DNA of 64,000 nt from Brachyhypopomus gauderio (taxonomy: Eukaryota > Chordata > Actinopteri > Gymnotiformes > Hypopomidae): assembly GCF_052324685.1 (NCBI RefSeq), contig NC_135218.1, forward strand, positions 12,347,858-12,411,857, written 5' to 3'. How positions within the stretch are numbered: position 1 is the stretch's first letter; the number at the start of each line of letters is the position of its first letter. The notes below the pieces were generated by a model that ran no database searches, was not told the DNA's origin, and was given only the letters and a program-made list of their open reading frames with translations. Below are positions 10,947-21,693 of this stretch, in pieces. The position numbers and the translations under genes are program-made.

Positions 10947-11873
10947 GTGCTGTATAATAAGCTTGTTGGCGTTTTAATGTACATATATTGGCACCTTCCA
11001 CACCTTCAACATCCTATGTGCTACGAGGTTAAGATGACTATTCACCTGGCCATTGGGGTCATGGTGTTCATCTGGGTGAAGTCCATCCTTTTAGCTCTTA
11101 TCACTATGCTCGGCTGGCCAGCATACGGGAACCAAAGTTCCATCGCGGCCGCCCATTGCTCTCTGCATTGGAGCCATAGTCGTCTCAGGAAAGTGTTTGC
11201 AGTGCTGTTCTTCCTGGTGTGCTTTCTGGTTCCTGCGGTCGTGATCTTCACCGTGTACTGCAACGTCTACAAAGTCGCACGAACCGCCGCCCTCCAGCAC
11301 ACGCCCGTGCCCACCTGGGCCGTCGATCGGGCTAAGTGCCGCTCGGACTCCATCAACAGCCAGACCACCATCATCACCACCACCCGCAGTCTGCCTCAGA
11401 GACTGTCCCCAGAGAGGGTGTTTGGGGGTAGGAAAGCTGCCATCACCCTCGTGGTCATCGTGGGGCAGTTCCTGCTGTGCTGGCTGCCGTACTTCAGTTT
11501 TCACCTGCACATGTCCATCACCGCCCCGCTCCAGAGCCCGGGAGATGTAGAGGAGGCCGTCACCTGGTTGGCGTACTCCTCTTTCGCGGTGAACCCATTC
11601 TTCTACGGCCTGCTCAACAGGCAGATCCGCGAGGAGCTCGTCAACCTGAGAAGGTGCTGTGCTCCCCACCTGCCCGTGGAACTTGGAGCCTCGAGTCATG
11701 AAGGATCCATCCAGGAGAACTTTCTGCAGTTCCTGCAGAGGACGAACAGCGCAGTTGAGACCACCAAGTCCAGCTGTGCGAACTCCAGTCTTAGGAATAC
11801 CTGTGTAAACTCCAGCCCTAAAAATACCTTGGACCATGGGGTTAGAATACCTGGGGAGATACCTGAAGAGTGA
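10947..11873 (+). pseudogene. GPR61/GPR62-like orphan GPCR, 5'-truncated (only TM4-TM7 and tail)
   Basis: Similarity to the rhodopsin-class orphan receptors GPR61/62 starts at HPMCYEVKM (about base 11008) and runs to TGA at 11871-11873. Transmembrane segments 4-7 are visible, including FLLCWLPYFSFHLHM (TM6) and the NPFFYG motif in TM7. The tail contains SHEGSIQENFLQFLQ, typical of this pair. TM1-TM3 and the DRY region are absent: upstream sequence reaches a stop (the frame has no ATG before 10977) and then transposon remnants. The family usually has an uninterrupted coding region, so this looks like a truncated copy. Alternatively an unseen upstream exon supplies the first half. The ~290 homologous codons have no frameshift or stop, so the loss must be recent or the exon still useful. 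AATAAA follows 13 bases after the stop. Confidence 0.7.
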
Positions 11874-12574
11874 TGGAGACCTATGACAATAAAACCTCTT
11901 GACTCTTGACTTGACATGGCTAAACCTGAGAAATGTGCGAGACATTATATGAATTGTTGGTGGGTGTGGGTGCACACACGTCCATTTCAAATGAAACAAT
12001 TTCATTTTCTATTGATATGACTACTATGTGGCTCATCTTGTAACTTCACAATTACAGTAGTAACTGTAAGCAACATTTAAAGTTCAATATTACTTTTACA
12101 TGTCGTGTTAAAGACAAAACAAATGAACAATGCAACTGTATACCAGAAATCTTATTATGTTTTCATTATTTTCATCCCATACAACTGTGAGTTTTAATCT
12201 AATTGAACTAATTCTAAGCCAACAAGCTGAGTTTCCCTGTGTCTACAAGCAGCCTCTGATGTAGCTTACTAATTCCATCTGCTCGTCTCCATGGAAATGC
12301 TGTTTAGCCACAGCTTTGCATAGCAACAGGGTTCTTTTGAGAGGAGTTCTTGGGTTTCCTTGTAAATTGGATAAAATGCCATGTCCTGCAGTAGCGTTTT
12401 CACCCAAGCAAAGCCATGATAACACATTACCTGTGGATAACCACTTGTTTGTTACTTCACACTGTCTGCATAAAATGAACCACCTTTGAGGTTTCACATT
12501 TTACAGCACCATTTAATACAAAATGATCCAGTTATGTGATTCTATATTACTTATTTATTATGTTAAAATAAGGA

Positions 12575-12745
12575 TTTCAAGTCTTTTCAAGTCTTAAAGC
12601 TCAAGTCCGATTACAAGTCCAAGTCAGTAAAGGTAAAGTCTAAGTCAAGTCGCAAGTCTTCAGTGATGTTGTTAAGTCAAGTCACAAGTCATCAGTTTAG
12701 TGACTCGAGTCGGACTCGAGTCCAAGTCATGTGACTCGAGTCCAC
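12575..12745. repeat. Degenerate AAGTC-type short tandem repeat
   Basis: About 170 bases of imperfect repetition of aagtc/caagtc/gagtc units, for example 'caagtcgcaagtcttcag' and 'gactcgagtcggactcgag'. It is likely the internal part of an old transposon. No coding signal was seen from 12000 to 13900 apart from this repeat and a scatter of AT-rich sequence. Confidence 0.6.
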
Positions 12746-13945
12746 ACGTCTGGACGATAGAGAAGACGGCAGGAATGAGGCACAAAATTGCGTGATGGCT
12801 TGAGTCTGCTGAATGCTTTTCATGGCAAAGGCCGTTTGCTGCCTGCGGTTATTATGGGTTTTGTAGTTTAATTAACACGTACCAACACCTGTAGCCCCGC
12901 ACAAACACAGACAACACAGAACTGACTTCCGGACGTTCCTATTAAACTACACTTCTCTAAAATTAACTAAGGTAAAATTTGAAGACCTGACTAAATTAAA
13001 TTTAAGACATTGGATGAAAATCTGGCTGTTTTTTAAGTCTTTTAAGGCCTTAAAATTTTGAATTTCAGACATTTTAAGACTTTTTAAGACCCCGCGGGAA
13101 CCCTGATTTATTGTCATTTTTTAAATTTTCATTTAAGTTGGTGATCTTCCTCGCCTTTGTTGTTCTTCAACTTCTCTTCAGTACATCAGCGTAGCGTGTT
13201 CGTTGATGTAGAAGGAAATAATTAGAAACAGACCAATCTACTGCAAATAAAAAGCTTTATTTGTACCAAGATATCTTAGGAGACCCCACACATACAATGC
13301 ATGCTCCCCACCCTAAGAGCAGAGCCATATAGAGAGAGTCGTGACAACGGAAGTTCAAAACACTTGGTGGTCACGTGATTCACAGAGGCTACAGATAGTT
13401 CCAGGAAGTTCAATTTGAGTGCACACAGAGACAGAACTGCGATTTGAGGATTATTGTGAACATATAGCAACCAACTTTAGGCTAATGTTAGAGCACATTG
13501 CTGTTTAATGCTTTGATTGTTTTATAATTGTTATATATTACGTTCATTTATATATTTAGAAGGACAGGAAGGGGTGAGAAATTCAGATTAAATAAATTTT
13601 CTAACATTAACATATGTTTAAATCATGGTGATTTCTGTAATCCCATGGTATTGGGGACCTAAGTAATCTAAATGACTAATGTACATTTTCTGACAGAAGG
13701 AAATTCTTTGACTTCATTGTGCAGAAATATGCTTTAAAAGGGTATTATAACACATTACATTTACATCCAGACAGTATATGATATATATATATATAATTTA
13801 TCAATGTATTTTAATATCTTGTCTTTTTAATACACACTTATTTACAGCAATTAATTCATTAAATAAATTTAATAATCTCAAATATGAATATCGTCAAGAC
13901 GTTTTTCTGTGTGCTTTCCTCCGTGTTGTTTGTGTAGTGTCCACC

Positions 13946-14656
13946 ATGGTTTGCTGTGCTGCATGGGGATGCTCCAATCGATCAGAGAAAGGAGCAAAAA
14001 TGTATGGTTTCCCCACTGATACTGAGAGGAGAAAAAAATGGTTGTCTCAACTAAGCAGGAGCAATCTTACCCTCACTAAATATTACAACAGCAAATATAT
14101 ATGTGAGGTAATCATCAAACACTGCATTTGCACTTTTCACAATAAACACACTATTGGAAAGCTTAATGCCTGATTTATTAAAATACAGAATAGTGAACAA
14201 AAAAAAAATCAAAGACTCCAGACAGACTCTGGTGCAGGGTGAGGGTGCTATCTGGTTGCAGGCTCCATTGAATCCCCTATGGTTCTTTGGCTTAAAGAGA
14301 GAGAGGAGAAAAAGACAGGAGAAAATGATTATTATGAGTATTGATGTGATATGAATTTGAATTTGTTGCACATCCTTGGTTTTTTTTTTATATGTGTAAT
14401 GAGTGTATACATATCCAGTAAGTGTTCTCTAATACTGTGTATTCACCCACTATGGGATATGTATATGAGTAGACAAAACTGAGTTGTCATGTGTGAGGAG
14501 TAAACTCACATCACTCTGCAGGCACATTTTGAGGCAGACCAGTTCATCAAAACCAAACAGGGCAAGACTAGGCTGAGAGCAGATGCTGTTCCCACCATTT
14601 TTGTGCATCGCCCCGCACTCAGAAAGAGGAAGCCCCCTGCACCACTGGACCTGTAA
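13946..14656 (+). CDS. Small THAP zinc-finger protein, two exons
   Basis: Exon 13946-14107 begins with a good Kozak context (caccatgg) and encodes MVCCAAWGCSNRSEKGAKMY; the exon ends at the donor GTAATC. Exon 14522-14656 (acceptor ctgcag) continues with AHFEADQF and ends near RADAVPTIFVHRP and a TAA, giving 98 aa. This is a nearly complete THAP fold: the C-x4-C pair at the N-terminus, Trp in KKWL, then Cys and His split across the intron (CE|AHF), and the closing AVPTIF motif. THAP domains bind DNA and occur in host regulators and in P-element-type transposases. The final codons read gacct|GTAAAG, so a donor could exist there and further exons may follow. There is no transposase catalytic region nearby. 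Host gene or domesticated transposon remnant cannot be told apart here. Confidence 0.6.
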
Positions 14657-15149
14657 AGACATTGTTAGAGGTGACACAGGTATAATAAGTATGAACTCCT
14701 AATAATTATATTATTTCTTTAAGTGATAGAATATTTAAAAGTTAAATCACACTAAATAGTATATGTCTTTTATATCCAGCAGTTTCAAAAACTGAGGAAA
14801 TACGTTAATAAAATAAAATAAAAAATAAATAAAATGAAATAAAAAGGAAAATAAAATAAATAAAAGGATAAATAAATAAAATAAAAGGAAATAAAACGTT
14901 AGCTGGTACTCCAAAATGGATATCCTCATTTCACCTCCTCGACCCAACACACTCTACAATCACACTCAAATGTTATATTTAACCAATGCTTAGCTACCCC
15001 GCAAAAACATTGCGTTTAGGTGAAATGGCATTAAGAGAGGAATTTACAATTAATAGGCTGTCAGTCGTTAATGTGAAATCTCGCTAACCGTATTCGCGTT
15101 GTCTTAGCATAGATTTAGTTCCGGCATCCTGGAGAACACTGGGGGCGTC

Positions 15150-15590
15150 TACGGGCGGCGGCCACAGGCAGCTGTGTCACCGTCGCCTCTGAGACGGGCG
15201 GCTGCGTTACGGGCGGCTGCGTTACGGGCGGCTACGTGACGGGCGGCTGTGTTATAGACGGCGTCACGGGCACGGTCACGGGCCGCGTCACGGGCACGGT
15301 CACGGGCCGCATCACGGGCCGCGTCACGGGCCGCGTCACGGGCTGCGTCACGGGCCACGTCACGAGCCGTGGCATGGGCCATGTCACGGGCAGCGGCACG
15401 GGCGGCGGCACGGGCGGCGGCACGGGCGGCGGCACGGTCACGGGCGGCGGCACGGTCACGGGCGGCGGCACGGTCACAGGCGGCATCCTGGGCAGCCGGG
15501 GCGGCGTCCTGGGGAGCCAGATTCACGGGCGCAGTGTCCTGGGCTGCATCCTGGGGAGCCTGGGTGGTGTCATGGGGAGGCCTTCTTAGC
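15150..15590. repeat. GC-rich minisatellite (acgggcggc/cacgggccg units)
   Basis: Repeats of 9-12 bases built on cacgggc and ggcggcacgg run for about 350-400 bases, in strong contrast to the AT-rich surroundings. Several frames on both strands stay open (Ala/Arg/Asp, Gly/Thr or Pro/Val repeats) because the unit lacks stops. These are not evidence for genes. CpG-rich DNA of this kind could be a methylated or G-rich structured island. Confidence 0.8.
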
Positions 15591-15940
15591 TGAGGAACGG
15601 AAAGGTTTGTACTTTTACCAAATCTATCACGCATATACAGGCTGTGGACATCTGAACTGGGTTGGGAGAAAATTTATGCTTTTTTTCCACTAACCGCTAA
15701 AGGTGAGAATAGTATTGGTCAGAGATTTCAATCGTAATATCCTCAGATGGTTTTAATCCCTCAAACTTAATCACACCAAAAGCTAGACATATTCCCCGTA
15801 AAATTACCTGTCTCCGCCCCTGACGTAAAACAGCATCATGAACACTTTCGTATATGAAAGCCAGTGCCGCTTAGTTCATGATAGTCATTTTGGATAAATC
15901 ATTTACACAATCTATTTTGCAACAACCTGAATTGTAATTA

Positions 15941-17061
15941 TGTTGGCTTACGAAGCAGCCAACATACTGTTCTCCCTATTCTTCTTCTTATTATTATTCT
16001 TCTTCTATTCCAGTTTTTGGCACTTTTCACAGGTCGCAGTTTTTGAGCTAGAACCTTGAAATGTAGCAGGGACATGTCGGACATACGGTGTCCTCAGGAC
16101 AACGCTCCAAAGTTGACTTTTTCCCATTAACTGTATAACTGCACTACCACTCAATTTTAACTAACCCACAACCAATTACCCCTCAACAGTAATTGCCCCA
16201 TAACAGTAATTGCCTCATCACAGGTAAATACCCCCTTAACAAAAAAATCACATCTAAACAAGCTTTTAACATAAATTACACAGTAATCTTAATAGCCATC
16301 AACAACAATAACCCCAACAGGTCAATAACCCCTCAATGTCAACTACCACACAGCCAATTACCCCTCAGCAGTAATTGCCCCAAACAGCTAAATTACCTCT
16401 TAACATCAACAACCCCATTAAACTAATAGCCTTCAACAATATCAAATACATCTGCATTAACTACCCCAATGGCAATAGCCCCTCAACAGTAATTGCTTCA
16501 CCACAGGAAAATACCCCCTCAACAAAATAATCAACATCTAATCAAGCTTTTAACAGGAACTACACAGTAATCTTAATAACCATCAACAACAATAACCCCA
16601 ACAGGTCAATAACCCCTCAATATCAACTACCCCACAGCCAATTACCCCTCAGCAGTAATTGCCCCAAACAGCTAAGCTACCTCTTAACCTCAAAAACCCC
16701 ATTAAACTAATAGCCTTCAACAATATCAAATACATCAGCATTAACTGCCCCAATGGCAATAGCTCCTTAACAGTAATTACCCCACCACAGGTAAATACCC
16801 ACTCAACAAAAAAATCCACATCTAAACAAGCTTTTAACAGGAACTACACAGTAATCTTAATAGCCATCAAAAACAATAACCCCAACAGGTCAATAACCCC
16901 TCAGTATCAACTACCCCACAGCCAATTACCCCTCAGCAGTAATTACCCCAAACACCTAAACCTTAACCGCAACAAAATTTAACAATGATAAATTTAAAAC
17001 AACCTTTAACATTAGGTCATCAACATTCAAAACAGCGTTTTAGCTGCTTTGCAAGCCAACA
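15941..17061. mobile_element. Non-autonomous DNA transposon with TA target site, about 1.1 kb
   Basis: The left end tgttggcttacgaagcagc and right end gctgctttgcaagccaaca are inverted repeats differing at about two positions. Both are bordered by TA. The interior begins with a pyrimidine-rich ttcttcttattatt stretch and is then filled by a threefold tandem array (described separately). No transposase is present. The TA duplication points to the Tc1/mariner or PIF-like target preference. Confidence 0.7.
16140..16975. repeat. Tandem array, about three copies of a ~283 bp unit
   Basis: The phrase gtaattgccccaaacagc recurs near 16371 and 16654, and a variant appears near 16937, giving a period of about 283 bases. 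Within each unit shorter motifs such as 'aataacccc' and 'ccaattaccc' repeat, so the unit itself grew from an A/C-rich subrepeat. The A/C strand asymmetry (very few G) is striking. The open frames rich in Asn, Pro and Ile come from this composition and are not genes. Confidence 0.75.
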
Positions 17062-17599
17062 TAGGCAAAGTTTGTGAACAAACTTTGTCTATCTAGTTAG
17101 ACCTACTATAAATAGTTAAAATGTAACCATCTCAAAAGAACTTGAACTTACGCTCATCAGTTCTCTCACGGTCCAATTGATTACGTATATCGCATGAAAC
17201 ATTGCTCCGCAATCATCAAAAACGTCGTCTGTCGTTTTAAACAGCGGCCGCTCCTTTTATAGTCACTTGAAGTGTGACGTCACTAGTGTTGTTAGTAATG
17301 CGTTACTTAGTAACCAGAGACCAGAAAAGTGAAGCTGCAGTACAAGTTTTAACCCCGCCCATTTCCATGTAAGTGAACGGGCCGGACGAGAAACTTTGAA
17401 TTTTTATTACACGTAAAATACGGTTTTTGAGCAATAGGCCTTTTTGCATTTTTTCTTTTGGAAAGCTCTCGGCGCAGGGTAAAGTTACTTCCGTTACACA
17501 TTTAAACAATGGCAGAGTCCAATAACAAGAGCATTTGCAGTGCACCAGGGTGTTCAGACTCCCAGAGTCGGGGGTTGTGGAATATTTGAGCATTTGCGG

Positions 17600-17872
17600 T
17601 AGCATCTAGCCCTGATCCGCTAGCATCTAGCCCTGGTCCGCTAGCATCTAGCCCTGGTCCGCTAGCATCTAGCCCTGATCCGCTAGCATCTAGCCCTGAT
17701 CCGCTAGCTTCTAGCCCTGGTCCGCTAGCATCTAGCCCTGGTCCGCTAGCATCTAGCCCTGGTCCGCTAGCATCTAGCCCTGATCCGCTAACATCTAGCC
17801 CTGATCCGCTAGCATCTAGCCCTGGTCCGTTAGCATCTAGCTCTGATCCACTAGTATCTAGCTCATCCAGCT
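17600..17872. repeat. 21-bp minisatellite, about 13 copies
   Basis: The unit is agcatctagccctgatccgct with the variant ...ggtccgct. About thirteen head-to-tail copies are followed by decayed copies to about 17872. Each unit carries gctagc (an NheI-like palindrome). The A/G variation at one position alternates along the array, a record of local duplication of blocks of units. Confidence 0.85.
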
Positions 17873-18244
17873 CTGACCATCACTTTTATTATTAATATCG
17901 ATTATATTGGACACTGAATAAACAACAACACTTAATAACTTGGTGTGTGTCATGAACTTTATTGATACTGATGTAAACCAAACAATCAATAGCTGACGTT
18001 ACTCGGCTTGCTAATCTAGCTAGATATTGTTAACTAAAGCTGTCAGTATCATTCATAATATTATAATATATCATAATAATATAGACTGTTTTACCACTCC
18101 GTAGGATGACTAATGGAACTAGTTATACGTTCAATAAAAGTTAGTTTTTTTACACGAGGCTGAAGTTGGTTCCTTATTCGCCAGTGTCTTATTCGCACTT
18201 TCCGTTCCACCTTAAAAAATAATGCGGTAGTTTCATTATGTCGC

Positions 18245-18545
18245 CGCGATAGAATGTATTGTACGTTTCTATGGCTGTATCTCCTGATTCTTACATCGTC
18301 TCAGAAATCTGACGAGCAGGTTTGATTTACCACATAAGTGTCTGTATAAATCCAGAAGAAAAAGATTTTTTTACTGTAGAATATTTGTTTGATCACCCTG
18401 TGAACTTGGCATGTCAGGCGATAGAATGTACTGTGCATACAGTGCATTTGTCTTAGTTTCTATGGCTGTATCTCCTGATTCCTACATCGTCTCAGAAATT
18501 TGACAAGCAGGTTTGATTGACCACATAAGTGACTGTATAAATTCG
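18245..18545. repeat. Direct duplication of a ~100 bp segment
   Basis: The sequence from gcgatagaatgta through tatggctgtatctcctgatt to cacataagtg occurs at about 18246-18353 and again at about 18418-18543, with point differences and a 24-base insertion near the start of the second copy. There is no coding signal. Otherwise 17.9-19.3 kb is AT-rich unannotated sequence. Confidence 0.7.
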
Positions 18546-19412
18546 ACTAATAGTCGAATCGGGTTTTTTTTTTTATCTAGAGCACCTTAAACGGGATCCC
18601 GTTCTCATTCAGGACTTTTTTCCACTTTAAATAAAAAACCTAAAACACTCAGATAAATGAATAAACATGGTAGGTTGGCTTTATTCAGCTTTTATTTATT
18701 TATTTTTTTATTAAACGTTAGAGAACATTAACAAAAAAAAGTTACTGTCAGTGCGCATATCTAACTGTCAGACAGGCACTGTGCAAAATGTCAAAAATAT
18801 TTTAAATAAAATATGCCTGCCTGAAAATATAAAAAAAATTGCCACACAACAGCAAAAAAATTAGAAGTAAAGGTTTAAGTAACGGGATTTAAAAAGCAAA
18901 CAACAACAAAAAATGTTTATAGGACTACTTGCCGAGACGCGACGAGATGACAGGACATGACCGAAACGACAAACGGCTGAACTGTTTTTTTTTTCAACTC
19001 CGCTCATTTGGATTGTACAACTGCAGGGTGTGATTTATTAATGTGTAGTAAGGAAGATGCCTATTATTAATGCACACACATCATTTAAAAATATTTATTA
19101 ACAGAAATTAGGATGATTTTATTTGACAAAAGGCTATATATAACGAAAAAAAGACATTTCATGTAACAACTAATGCTTAGCAGCATCCTTGGGCACCCAC
19201 ATGCAGTTAGAATGGTACATGAGGTGAGGTGTCCAGTTTGTCCCATGCAGGTTGCATTGGACTGGGTTACTTGTGTCTTTGATATCAGTCCTCTGATTAT
19301 GTAGTGACATTACTATCCAGCATAAAAGAGGGTGCCTAGAAGGTTGGTAAAAGCTGTGGTGTTCAGATGGAATAGAACACCTTGATTTATGTCTAATGCA
19401 CTTTGTTCCTAG

Positions 19413-21002
19413 ATGGTGCGGTCATGGCGATCCCTGCCATCATCTGCAGCAGCCGGAAGACGAACTGCCTCTTCAGTACATGCAGGTGCACTCGATTTTG
19501 TTCCGTCCAGCAGCTCAGTTGACAGGACCTCCTTAGAGCAGCTCCAGACGTTTATATCACAAGCCTCACGTCTCTTTGTAATAACTGGAGCAGGACTGTC
19601 GACTGAGTCTGGGATCCCTGACTATCGTTCAGAGGGAGTTGGGTTGTACGCGCGGACAAATCGACGGCCTATGCAACACGTCGAGTTTGTGCGTAATGCC
19701 AAGGCCCGGCAGCGTTACTGGGCTCGTAACTTTGTTGGCTGGCCGCAGTTCTCCTCTCACCTGCCCAATTCAGCCCACTATGCCTTGAGGAACTGGGAAA
19801 AGAAAGGCAAAGTTCACTGGCTTGTCACTCAGAATGTAGATGCTTTACATTCAAAGGCAGGACAGCAGAGCTTGACTGAGCTGCATGGCTGTTCCCACAG
19901 GTACAGTAGGTCAAGAAGTCTTAAAAAAAAAACCTTGTTTGAACATACAGCTATATATTGGTTTTGATTTGCACAAATTGCAATCCAACAAGATTCTGAG
20001 TTTTGTCACCTTAAGAACAAACAGTAGGCACAAGCCTACATCATAAACTTATTCCTAAAATAATCTTAATGTGTTATTGTGGTTCTTTCAGGGTGATGTG
20101 TCTGGGATGCAGGCAGCTGACTACTCGGGAGGAGCTCCAGAAGCACTTTGCTGCCCTGAACCCCAGCTGGAAGGTGGGTGCAGGGGAGATGGCACCTGAC
20201 GGGGACGTTCTGCTGGAAGATGAGCAGGTGCTGAACTTCAGAGTGCCTGCGTGTCAGGCCTGCGGCGGCATACTCAAGCCTGATGTGACGTTTTTTGGTG
20301 ACACTGTCGACCGAGCAATTGTGCAGTTTGTGCAAGACAGGCTGGCTGAGTGTGACGCTGTGCTTGTGGCTGGATCCTCACTGCAGGTGACTACCCATAC
20401 ATGCTTCTAAAGAGTTAACCATGAAGAGGTAATAAAAATTGTTTACAAAAGCAACATCTGTGGAATAATTCTGTTTTGATCCACTTGTGTACAGAGATTT
20501 ATCAAAAGCTTCTTCAAGGGTTTTATTTTTGAGCATTTTTGTAAGATTGTGGACTTGGTGACCCTTAATGACAAATACAATTTGTCATTTTGACAAATGG
20601 CTATTTTAACTTGCTTGACAAGAAAGGAATATGCAGAGGTTTCTAAAATAAAGAATTCATCCAAGGCATTTACTAAGAATAGCCATGAGAACATACTTTT
20701 GAAAGGGTGTAATTTTTGGTCACCAGGCTGATTTTGTATAACACATTTGTAATGAGTAGAACAGAGTTAAAAATCTTAATGTTGTCTGAATGCATTATTT
20801 GTATGTAAAACATGAAATTATTTGTCTAAATATTAGCTATTTTTGGCAGGTTTATTCTGGATATCGTTTCCTGTTAGCAGCCAAAGAGAGACGAATCCCA
20901 GTGGCCATTCTGAACATTGGCCACACGAGGGCTGACCATCTTGCTGAAATCAAAGTGAGTGCTCGCTGTGGAGAAGTGCTTTCAACACTCACTCCCTGCT
21001 GA
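19413..21002 (+). CDS. sirt4: NAD-dependent sirtuin 4, mitochondrial
   Basis: Exons 19413-19900, 20092-20386 and 20850-21002 give 936 nt (311 aa; human SIRT4 is 314). Class II sirtuins of this type act in the mitochondrial matrix as ADP-ribosyltransferase/lipoamidase/deacylase and restrain glutamate dehydrogenase and pyruvate dehydrogenase. Visible are the NAD site [15 protein letters not shown] (~59-73), TQNVDALH, the catalytic His158 in ELHGC, zinc cysteines 166, 169, 217 and 220, and AGSSLQ before the second intron. The N-terminus is rich in Arg/Ser, as for a mitochondrial presequence. A splice acceptor (ttcctag) abuts the ATG, so at least one upstream exon exists; the exon at 6913-6942 joins in frame and would add ten residues. 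It converges with the UPF0739-like gene at 21694-22497. Confidence 0.93.
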
Positions 21003-21594
21003 GATGAAGACACATGGAAGGCGTTTTTAGTGGACTTTGTAACTCATAACACCCTCTTAAGACTGTTTTACTTCATGGCTGTTCCCCATAAACAGTTAGC
21101 ATTCTACCTCATTAAGCAATGTACAGAATACATTATTTAGGAGACATGATCATCTGTATCAGGTAGCCTTATTTGGTGACCACTAGACAGAATATATGAT
21201 GGGAAATGTGAAAATTTATATGAAGAAGACCTATTCATGCACATGTGTCTGGGAATAAGAAATTCAGTGAGACTCTGCTATGGCTTTTTAACTGTAACTC
21301 ACTGTAATGGTAGGGGTAGTGTTGTAAAACCCTTAATGTTGGTAATGGGAATTGTTAATTTTGTATTATGTATATCCAGATAAAGTGTTACTGGACTTTA
21401 ATCCCCCCCCCCCCCCCCCATTTTGAAGTTTGGGATCTTTTACTTTTTGGCATTTGCATTGTTCTGGAAAAGTAATTTTAGACCTTACATTTAACATATT
21501 TCAAATGCAAACCCATAATTTGTTGTAAGCATATATTTGGGAATAATAGTATTTGTACTGTATTGTTACTACTATATCTTGAAAAAATATTTTA

Positions 21595-21600
21595 AATAAA
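21595..21600 (+). terminator. Candidate sirt4 polyadenylation signal
   Basis: AATAAA on the + strand about 590 bases after the sirt4 stop and about 100 bases before the stop of the convergent gene. A long C-run sits at about 21403-21419 in the presumed 3' untranslated region. Confidence 0.45.
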
Positions 21601-21693
21601 CTAACTTATGGGTGTCCATTTGTAGTGTAGATGGAAACTGCACAGAAGTAGGCTACTTAGACCTATTTCAAACACTAATAAAAAACAAGGCAT

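Noticed and set aside
11091-12005. Open frame of 304 codons on the minus strand
   Set aside because: It is the antisense shadow of the GPR61/62-like coding region; the + strand frame has clear family similarity and the minus frame has none.
15149-15634. Long Ala/Arg/Asp-rich frame (161 codons, minus) and Gly/Thr-rich frame (+)
   Set aside because: Produced by the GC-rich minisatellite unit, which lacks stops in several frames on both strands.
16193-16982. Asn/Pro/Ile-rich open frames
   Set aside because: They arise from the A/C-rich tandem array inside a MITE.
17509-17590. Short ATG frame starting MAESNNKSICSAPGCSDS
   Set aside because: It stops after 26 codons and lacks a usable donor in frame; it might be a decayed THAP-like fragment but cannot be supported.
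17600-17872. Regularly spaced repeats resembling a CRISPR array
   Set aside because: Units are contiguous with no unique spacers, and the genome is eukaryotic; it is a minisatellite.
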